Made by a program: the position numbers and the translations under genes. Below are positions 57,289-64,000 of a DNA stretch of 64,000 nucleotides, in pieces. The notes under the pieces were generated by a model. It did not search any database. It was given only the letters and a program-made list of their open reading frames with translations, and had not been told where the DNA came from. The DNA lies in NCBI GenBank assembly GCA_963576565.1, contig OY755047.1:20777171-20841170 (forward strand). Reading direction: 5' to 3'. The stretch is from Aspidapion aeneum. Lineage: Eukaryota > Arthropoda > Insecta > Coleoptera > Brentidae. The first letter of the stretch is position 1; every line of letters begins with the position of its first letter.

Positions 57289-57558
57289 GTATGTATTTCT
57301 CTTTTTAAAATATCAACGGTGAATAATGCAAGGTTTCACTTAAAATCGTAAACAACAATTCCAAACCAGGGGAGAAAATAAAGAACGAACCCGGTGCCTC
57401 CACAAACTTGTCGGGTACGATTTTGTTTTAAATCGAACCCTTAAACGAGGGTTCGGTAGTAGCTCCCTTGGTGTATAAAATATAAAACAGTTTAAAAGCT
57501 TTAATGAATATAAAATAAAACTCTTGCAATTTACAAATTGTTACAAGACTTTTCTTAT

Positions 57559-58600
57559 GGGTGGCGGAACAAAGATCGAAAGACAAAAGATCGAAAGACA
57601 AAAGATCGAAAGACAAAAGATTGAAAGACAAAAGATCGAAAGACAAAAGATCGAATACAAAAGATTGAAAAACAAAATATCGAAAAGGCAAAACATCTAA
57701 AATACAAAAGATCGACAAACAAAAGATCGAAAATACAGAAGATCGAAAAACAAAAGATCGAAAAGGCAAAAGATCGAAAATACAAAAGATCGAAAAACAA
57801 AAGATCGACAAACAAAAGATCGAAAATACAGAAGATCGAAAGTACAAAAGATCAAAAGGCAAAAGATTGAAAAACAAAATATCAGAAGTTTGCTTAGGTA
57901 TATTCACATAAACAGTTTAAGCAAGGTCAAGTGAGGTAAAATTACCTATCCGTTAAATATACCAATGGCTTGTCATACTTAACACAAGTCAAATAGTTCG
58001 ATAAAGGGTCTCTTTTTGAAACATATTTTAAAAAAAAACTCCTGATTTCTTTCCCGGGATCCTAGAGGGTGTGTAACTAAACCGAACCAAAACGAACCGA
58101 ACCGGTTCGGTTTGGTTTGGTTCAGTTTGGTTTTACACCCTGTAGGATCCCGGAAAACATTTCAGGAAAGTTTTTTTTTGAAAATATATGTTAGAAAGAG
58201 TCGAACCGGTTCGGTTTGGTTCGATTTAGTTACACACCCTCTAGGACCCCGGAAAAGAAATCAGGAAAGTTTTTTTTTGTAAACTATGTAATAGCGATAT
58301 TTTAAAACGCGCTATTTTCGATCTTTTGTACTTTTGATCTTTTGTACTTTCGATCTTTTGTCTTTCGATCTTTTGTTTTTCGATCTTTTGTATATTCGAT
58401 GTTTTGCAATTTCGATCTTTTGTTTTTGGATCTTTTGTACTTTCGATCTTTTCTTTTTCGATCTTTTGTGGTTTCGATATTTTGTCTTTTCGACCTTTTT
58501 TATTTCGAACTTTTGTCTTTTCGATCTTTTGTTTTTCGATCTTTTGTATTCGATCTTTTGTCTTTCGGTCTTTTGTGTTTCAATCTTTGTTCCGCCACCC
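57559..58600. mobile_element. Foldback (FB-like) element with 9-bp target duplication
   Basis: The element begins GGGTGGCGGAACAAAGATCG and ends with the inverse TTTGTTCCGCCACCC. Flanks are TTTTCTTAT at 57550-57558 and 58601-58609, a perfect 9-bp duplication. Each arm (57572-57870, 58318-58590) is a minisatellite of AAAGATCGAAANACA units in opposite orientation. The middle (about 57880-58310) is unrelated and holds AACCGGTTCGGTTTGG hairpins and two CTAGAGGGTGTGTAACTAAA / inverse blocks. The design and duplication length match Drosophila Foldback elements. Long Phe/Asp/Leu-rich frames across the arms are repeat artefacts. Confidence 0.93.
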
Positions 58601-58609
58601 TTTTCTTAT

Positions 58610-59268
58610 GACCTATAAAACAAACAAGTCACAAAATATTTTAACTTTAACTTACCAAAATAACAAACTGCAAAATATTCTTCAAATAGAAAAATCTTAT
58701 GTTTCTTTACTGACAATTAATTTAGAGGTTTTAGATTAAGTTCAACAAAACTTAGAATGTGACTACCCACTCAAAGTTTGAGTTTTTATTAACGGTAGGT
58801 TGGACCTAAGTAATCCATTATCCCCTCTTTGAAGAGGTTGGAGGAACCAAGTGGCGTTGCTGATAATTCTAAAGTTTACTTTACATTCTAGCTAATGAAC
58901 TAAATAAGAAAACCTAAACGAAAACAAAGATAAAATGACATTTTATAAAGATAAAATAACATTTTATAGACAACACTTTTTTATCTCACAGTTTTTCCAT
59001 AGCCAATCAGGTTGAAGGGAAAACTCTCTCTCTACTTGATGTATCCCCACAATTAACCATTACAACTCCCACACTTCACTTTTCAGTAGTTTTTCACGCA
59101 TCAACCACCTGCAGTGTGGTAGGCGGCACCTAGACGTTTAGAATTGTGGAGGGAGGTGGAACCGCTTTCTTATCACTGCAAAATCATGTTTTGCGCTTTT
59201 CGTTTTTCTAAGCTGGTTTCGTACAGTCAAGGGTAATTTGCATTCCGACAATATTATAAAAAAAAAGT
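58610..59268. other. Spacer
   Basis: No gene or intact element recognised. Confidence 0.4.
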
Positions 59269-59339
59269 TTCCTGTGCTTTACTCGAACCCGTAACATCTG
59301 GCTTTCTACGCCAATGCGCTACCAATTGAAGCACCAGAA
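59269..59339 (-). pseudogene. tRNA-like pseudogene with AGA in the loop
   Basis: An imperfect acceptor stem TTCTGGT/ACAGGAA (one mismatch, one wobble), GGTAGCGC in the D region, stem GGC/GCC around loop GTAGAAA and a degraded T-arm with GGGTTCGAGT. A T9 run follows about 8 nt downstream. The GCGTAGAAAGC core resembles GCGTAGAGAGC in 56424-56496, so the two may be relatives. Weak pairing argues against function. Confidence 0.45.
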
Positions 59340-59386
59340 CCATGATCATAAATTTTTAAAACTTCCTGTTATGGGTTCGCTCTCCC

Positions 59387-60062
59387 AATAGGGTATTTGA
59401 CAAATTTTAGACAAGTGTTTAGAATGATACATAGATCCCTAATTTGCCACGCAAAATTATTAGAATAGTATATTTTATCATCACTACATTTAAAATCAAG
59501 TTTTTTAATTTCCGATTTGAATTTGCCGCTAAAACGCTCATTTCTAGCATGGCGTTGCAATGACGTCCCAGCGCAGTAAACTCGCGGACAGATACACGGC
59601 ATTCAAGTGTTTATTTGTTTTTGGTCTGTGTTTTTACTGTTTTTTTATGTAAAAAAATGTCCTATAAGTGGTGTGTAGTGCCTCAGTGTTCGAATACTAG
59701 CATAAAAACACCTGAAACACTATTTATTTATGTGCCTACAGCAGTAAAAGAACGGAAAAAGTGGCTAGAACTTGCTCGAAGAGGGCCTTTTCTAATACAT
59801 CTTAAAACACACAAAATAAAATCTAATTTAGGACGGTAATTCGCACTTTACTGTTTTGTGACGTCACTCGCAGCTAATTGGTAGACCGCCTGTTTTGAAT
59901 CACGTGGCTAATTGTTTTAATTCAATAAATTTATTTAATTAAAAGAACTATGAATTTGAGAAAAAATTAAACAAAAAAGTTTGTTTTTAGCATTCCCAAG
60001 ACCTAAAGAGATATCTTAAAATAAATATATATTTATTTTTTACTACTGTCAAACACCCTATT
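59387..60062 (+). mobile_element. P-like mini-element with THAP remnant
   Basis: Ends AATAGGGTATTTGACA and the inverse TGTCAAACACCCTATT. It encloses a THAP-type frame (59657-59839). A second copy of the left end starts at about 63823 and runs off the window. THAP-bearing TIR elements point to the P superfamily. No clear 8-bp target duplication was found. Confidence 0.6.
59657..59839 (+). pseudogene. Truncated THAP domain, probable P-like transposase start
   Basis: 60 codons starting MSYKWCVVPQCSNTSIKTPE. Spacing and residues fit the first half of a THAP zinc finger: Cys6, Cys11, aromatic residues, VP, then ERKKWLELARR. The expected downstream Cys-x2-His and AVPTIF-like end are missing, because the sequence diverges after ARR and stops. 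It therefore lacks a complete zinc site and any catalytic domain. It could instead be a fragment of a THAP host gene, but its position within terminal repeats favours a transposon. Confidence 0.6.
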
Positions 60063-60450
60063 CATCTTTCTATTGATACAGGTTGCATGATTATCTGATG
60101 CGTTTATTCAAAAAGAATTTATCGTTTTTCCCTAGTTCGAACAATAGATACACTGGGGTAATCGCACTAACAAACTGTAGTCTGTTAAATTTTTGGCTGA
60201 GGGTCTCTTCTTAGTGCTTCATGGTTTTTTTAATGTAGGTAATTTATTTATGTACTTGCTGTTATGGTTCCTAAGTTATGACTTAAAAAAATTGTTTAAT
60301 TTTAATTTAATTCCCATCTTATATCGTCCAAACCTTTATTACAACACATTTTTAAAAAAACTTTGATAGTCTGGTTTAAAGGAACTTGTTAATACGTGTT
60401 TACATAGGAAAGAAATAGAATTAATAAGAAAGTTTGTCTAATTATTTGTA
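60063..60450. other. AT-rich spacer downstream of GMC gene
   Basis: No feature seen apart from AT-rich tracts. Confidence 0.4.
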
Positions 60451-60456
60451 TTTATT
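60451..60456 (-). terminator. Poly(A) signal of GMC gene
   Basis: AATAAA on the minus strand begins 16 nt after the stop codon (60472-60474). This is closer than average but a canonical hexamer. Confidence 0.55.
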
Positions 60457-60471
60457 TTTACAAAAACAATC

Positions 60472-62310
60472 TTAAACCAAATAGTCCTCTTTGATGATGT
60501 CAGCCGCCTTTTCAGCAATCATAACAGTTGGCGCTGCGGTGTGACCACAAATAATATCAGGCATGACTCCTGCGTCAACCACCCTCAAATTTTCAACTCC
60601 ATGTACTTTTAATCTTGCATTTACTACTGAGGTATCTTTTGCGGTACCCATTGGAGTACTGCCAACTATGTGGAATCCTGCGTTTCGGTTTAGTGAAAGC
60701 ATACACTTATACCACGCCTTAGAATAGATTTCGTATAGTGAATCGCACTCGGGTGTTTTGGGATAAAAGACTGATACTCCGTTTTCTTGAAAAGTTTTTG
60801 TTTTGTTTACCTTTTCTAAATACACCAGGGCCTGGTACATTGTTTCTAAATCTTCTGGATCACTGTAAGTACCTGGATTTATTTGAGGAAAATCTGCAGG
60901 ATCTTTGGAAGAAATTGTTATGGAACCTCTTGATTTAGGTTTCATTAGTCCTACGGATAGTTGAATTTCGTTAAAGGATTTTAAAGTACTGTATGTGTTT
61001 ATTTTATCTTCAGCTGGGTAATCTTCATAATCTGGTGGCGGAGTATTGAACATAATATCGACATCAGGTCTTCTCTGAATTTTTGACTCGTTTAATTTAA
61101 AATAGACTACGTTGCTAATCGTTGCCGCTGTCCATGGCCGTTTGTCTTGCAGAAAAAGTTCTGCTTGCTGCTTGTAGGTTAAATTAAAGAAAGTATGTTT
61201 TGTGCGAAAAGAAACGGCTGGAAAAAATACGTGATCTATAACTGACTTGCCCACCGGTAAGTCGCATATCACGTCAATTCCTAAATTATTTAAATCAGTT
61301 TGGGGTCCTATTCCGGATAACAATAAAATTTGGGGGCTGTTTATGGCGCCTCCGGACAAAATAGTTTCTTTTTTAGATTTTGCAATGTATTGTATTCCAT
61401 CCTTTGTAAAAATTACTCCAGAAACAATTTTATCGTTTCCAATCAAAAGCTTGTTTACAAAAGCTCTTACAGTTATGTTTAAATTAGGACGCTCCTTTAC
61501 TACTTGACTATTTAGAAAAGCTCTGGCAGTATTTTGTCGTTCATTTTTAACGTGATTATATTGTGCTTTGGAAATACCAAGTTGACTGTGACCATTGTTG
61601 TCTGCTATTTCTTGATGTCCAAGTTCTTTAAAAGTATTTACTAGTATTTTATTTGCTTCAGGTACATCTTCTTCTTCCTTTATGTTCCAAAAACCGCCTA
61701 CTCCATGATATTTTGGATCATATCCAGTAAAATTTACATTCTCGGATTTCCGAAAATAGGGCAAAACTTCATCGTATGACCATCCAGGTAACTGCCAATT
61801 ATCGAAATCTTGTGGATTTCCCCTCGAATAAACTGCCCCATTAATGGCAGTACTTCCCCCAAGAGCTTTTCCTCGCGGATAAGCTCGTTGTATAACAAAA
61901 CCTTCCGCTGTTGTTTCAGGGGTGACACTATAGCCCCAGTTCATTTTAGTTCTGCCAAGATACTGACTTAGTCCAGTAATATCGGCAAAATCACTTGCAG
62001 TTTCTCCAGCTTCTAAAAGTAAGATACTCCATTTTTTTATTTCTGATAATCTGTTGACCAGAACTGATCCTGCGGCACCTGCGCCTACTATGATAAAATC
62101 AAAGGTACCAAAATAAACTGTTTTACTGCTGGTGCTATTTAACATTGCACTGTTGTTTAGAGGAACCTGATAAGTCTGACTTGCTTCAATATTGTCAGTT
62201 ACCATCTTTATCAAGTCGTCAGCATTTGTGTAGTCGCTGAGGTCGAGTTTGACATTCGTTACCAATAACATTAAAGTTAGGATTGGGATTATGTGGGTGT
62301 GGCTTGTCAT
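60472..62310 (-). CDS. GMC oxidoreductase (FAD-dependent, glucose-dehydrogenase-like)
   Basis: 612 residues, full family length. An N-terminal hydrophobic signal (about 7-21) suggests secretion. Known GMC parts are visible: the FAD dinucleotide fold VGAGAAG (75-81), LLLEAG, GMC signature 1 PRGKALGGSTAINGAVYSRG (145-164) and signature 2 SGGAINSPQILLLSGIGP (319-336). The active-site His547 lies in GFHIVGSTPMG and the second catalytic-pair position in CGHTAAPTVMIAEK (His590). These enzymes oxidise sugars, alcohols or steroid hydroxyls with FAD. The substrate cannot be read from sequence; insect relatives include glucose dehydrogenase and ecdysone oxidase. The frame is uninterrupted and without introns. 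ATG at 62310 is the start preceding the signal peptide. The gene is antisense to SF1 and probably nested in one of its introns. It appears functional. Confidence 0.95.
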   Translation of the reverse strand: MTSHTHIIPILTLMLLVTNVKLDLSDYTNADDLIKMVTDNIEASQTYQVPLNNSAMLNSTSSKTVYFGTFDFIIVGAGAAGSVLVNRLSEIKKWSILLLEAGETASDFADITGLSQYLGRTKMNWGYSVTPETTAEGFVIQRAYPRGKALGGSTAINGAVYSRGNPQDFDNWQLPGWSYDEVLPYFRKSENVNFTGYDPKYHGVGGFWNIKEEEDVPEANKILVNTFKELGHQEIADNNGHSQLGISKAQYNHVKNERQNTARAFLNSQVVKERPNLNITVRAFVNKLLIGNDKIVSGVIFTKDGIQYIAKSKKETILSGGAINSPQILLLSGIGPQTDLNNLGIDVICDLPVGKSVIDHVFFPAVSFRTKHTFFNLTYKQQAELFLQDKRPWTAATISNVVYFKLNESKIQRRPDVDIMFNTPPPDYEDYPAEDKINTYSTLKSFNEIQLSVGLMKPKSRGSITISSKDPADFPQINPGTYSDPEDLETMYQALVYLEKVNKTKTFQENGVSVFYPKTPECDSLYEIYSKAWYKCMLSLNRNAGFHIVGSTPMGTAKDTSVVNARLKVHGVENLRVVDAGVMPDIICGHTAAPTVMIAEKAADIIKEDYLV

Positions 62311-62340
62311 CTTACTTTCTTTGCTAAAAGATAAAATAAT
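62311..62340 (-). promoter_or_regulatory. Possible 5'UTR splice acceptor of GMC gene
   Basis: On the minus strand TTATTTTATCTTTTAG ends at 62324, followed by CAAAGAAAGTAAG and the ATG. The T-rich tract plus AG fits a 3' splice site, so a non-coding leader exon may lie upstream (higher coordinates). No promoter box was placed. Confidence 0.35.
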
Positions 62341-63280
62341 TTGTCATTTATCAGCTGCGGAAAGTGTACGACCCTGTATATCAGTATTTTTAAAAAATCT
62401 AAAATAGTTTTTTGTTATTACAATATTTGTTGGAAAAAAATTAAGTTATCGAGCCTTGACACCAGAATTTCGACATTTTCAATTGTTAAAACGTGGTATT
62501 TTAAATTTTCAACCTTAAAAAAGTCTCTTTATCATCACACTCTGGTGTATGTTGTCACATAAAAAAAAAATATTTTTATATAATTTTTCATCCCGAGTTT
62601 TAGAGTATGGGAAGGGGGGCTGGCCCGATACATCTCCCCCTGTCAGTTTTAACTAAAATTTGCCTGAAGGCTTGTGGCCCATGTAAAAAATATAATTGTT
62701 AATACCTGTTTTTTTGTTAAAAATACTCACGCCCCTGAGTATTACATTAAGAGATACATACTTACATAATAACTTTAAATACTTAGGTACCACTCAAAGA
62801 ACTATAGATTCCATTGCTCACTAATCTTCAAAAAAAGATTTAAAAAAATTGAACTAATATAGAAACCTTTATATATAATATATCTATTTTTTTTGCACGT
62901 TCATTAGATATAAATCTAATACTAATAAGATTAAACTTTATCGTTATACAATAGTTAAACAAATGGAAATAAGGGTCACGCAACTTTCCTTGCCATAGAT
63001 AAAATTAGCATAAATGATTAAAAACAATTTTTCAATTTTTTTTTCCTCCAAATTACCATATTGACATTGTTAACTACACCACTGACTTCCATAATCTAAT
63101 ATTTCAGTGATTAGTTGCCCTCTTCAAGTTTTTTCCGAGGTATTGGAGAAAAACCTCAAATATGTACTTTTCTTAAAACTTATCTAAATAGAAAAAAAAT
63201 AACTCGGCCCCTGGTAAAGGTTTTTACGCCGTTCAATAAATAATTTTATTCTTTGTTTGAAACTCGTAGACAATGATTGT
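62341..63280. other. AT-rich spacer
   Basis: No gene, KH-type SF1 exon or intact element recognised. Confidence 0.4.
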
Positions 63281-63281
63281 G

Positions 63282-63464
63282 TAGAAATAAAATTTTGGAC
63301 TTCCATTGTCTTTATTTATTTTAAAACACGACGTTTCGGTTAGTAAGTATCTCTAACCGTTATCAAGTGTATCAGTTTACACTTGATAACGGTTAGAGAT
63401 ACTTACTAACCGAAACGTGTTTTAAAATAAATAAAGACAATGGAAGTCCGAAATTTTATTTCTA
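63282..63464. repeat. 183-bp near-perfect palindrome
   Basis: Arms 63282-63370 and 63379-63464 differ by one base and a 3-base insertion (GAC at ACACGACGTTTC), around an 8-base centre. Each arm holds CTTGATAACGGTTAGAG...CTAACCGAAACG, a hairpin followed by GAAAC, and AATAAATAAAGACAATGG. Probably two inverted insertions of one small element. Confidence 0.9.
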
Positions 63465-63589
63465 AATAATTTTATATTGTGTAATCCTTTACTGTTGATG
63501 TTTTTTTTGTAAAATGAAAAACTTTACCTCAAAATCGATTTGAAAGATTTCTGTCTTACTCTACTTATTTTGTAGGCCAGTTTCGGCTT

Positions 63590-63605
63590 ATTGGGCCATC
63601 ATCAG
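63590..63605 (-). other. Hammerhead-core-like motif
   Basis: Minus strand: CTGATGA, GGC-CCAATAA-GCC stem, GAAAC, an exact match to the conserved core order and core bases of a hammerhead ribozyme, with a short stem II. Only a weak 2-bp stem III before a GUA could be found downstream, so catalytic activity is unproven. Confidence 0.35.
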
Positions 63606-63822
63606 GACAACAATACTTTTAATAGAACGGACTCCACAAAGTAAGAACAATGGACAAATTTTAAACTTGAAAAAACGTAAAAAATATTAATTTTAACAAC
63701 AAATTAACGTGTTTTAAAACTTAATTTTACCTTTTTGACATTTTTTTATAAACATTTAAAAACTAATTAAGATTCATTTTAGCTAGAAATAATAGCCCAG
63801 GTTTCCACACAATACTATCAAT

Positions 63823-64000
63823 AGGGTATTTGACAAATTTTAGAAAATAGTTTAGAATGATACATACATCCCTAATTTGCTACGCAAAATTATTAAAATA
63901 GTATATATTATCATGACTACATTTAAAATCAAGTTTTCTAATTTCCGATTTGAATTTGCCGCTAAAACACTCATTTCTAGCATGTCGTTGCAATGACGTC
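63823..64000 (+). mobile_element. P-like mini-element, second copy (cut by window end)
   Basis: ATAGGGTATTTGACAAATTT and the following 170 bases match 59388-59562 with scattered differences, up to the GTTGCAATGACGTC block at the window edge. Confidence 0.85.

Noticed and set aside
57428..58739. Phe-Asp-Leu repeat proteins on both strands at 57.4-58.7 kb
   Set aside because: Produced by the GATCGAAA minisatellite arms of the foldback element.
60738..61928. Small frames inside the GMC gene on other frames
   Set aside because: Shadows of the long, domain-supported GMC frame.
57289..64000. SF1 KH-domain exon
   Set aside because: All plus-strand frames were read for the expected conserved KH loop and none matched; treated as lying beyond the window.

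Overview
The window reads as AT-rich, intron-rich, transposon-saturated arthropod nuclear DNA, most probably insect. Support: an SF1 orthologue with an arginine/aspartate/serine-rich N-terminal extension, a secreted GMC oxidoreductase of the insect glucose-dehydrogenase/ecdysone-oxidase type, an intron-containing tRNA-Leu, RTE-like LINEs, and many TIR, foldback, hAT-, pogo- and P-like remnants. The species is not identified.

Only two protein-coding host genes are convincing. (1) Splicing factor 1 (branch-point-binding protein), plus strand: four coding exons at 30234-30645, 42816-42956, 50289-50364 and 57136-57288. Their reading phases join perfectly to give 260 complete codons plus a split codon 261. 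They contain the U2AF-binding ULM tryptophan, the helix-hairpin region and the SPSP motif. The KH/QUA2 and zinc-knuckle exons are not visible, so the gene should continue beyond base 64000. (2) An intronless 612-codon GMC oxidoreductase on the minus strand (60472-62310). If SF1 does continue, this gene is nested antisense in an SF1 intron. There is one good tRNA gene (tRNA-Leu-CAA, 29099-29215, minus) and two odd tRNA-like units (56424-56496 and 59269-59339, minus) with AGA in the anticodon position but no long variable arm.

Layout: 1-30 kb is intergenic and almost wholly mobile-element debris. It holds three decayed RTE-like LINE copies (1.4-2.4, 13.0-14.0, 14.7-15.8 kb), several TIR elements, an 827-bp tandem duplication (8.4-10.1 kb), a four-level nested transposon stack (20.7-23.8 kb) and a giant 3.95-kb foldback with satellite arms (23.9-27.9 kb). 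30.2-57.3 kb is SF1, whose introns (12.2, 7.3 and 6.8 kb) hold hairpin elements, a mirrored palindrome (33.4-34.3 kb), an internally deleted pogo/Tigger element, hAT remnants and tandem duplications. 57.5-64 kb holds a textbook foldback element with a perfect 9-bp target duplication, a P-like THAP mini-element, the GMC gene and a long palindrome.

The most striking non-gene signals are the foldback structures at several size scales (56 bp to 4 kb), a Helentron-like family with hairpins at both ends and a TCTG microsatellite core, a sentence-like motif shared by otherwise unrelated repeats, and hammerhead-core-like patterns at three sites. Everything is read by eye: element boundaries are good to a few bases where target duplications are quoted and approximate otherwise.
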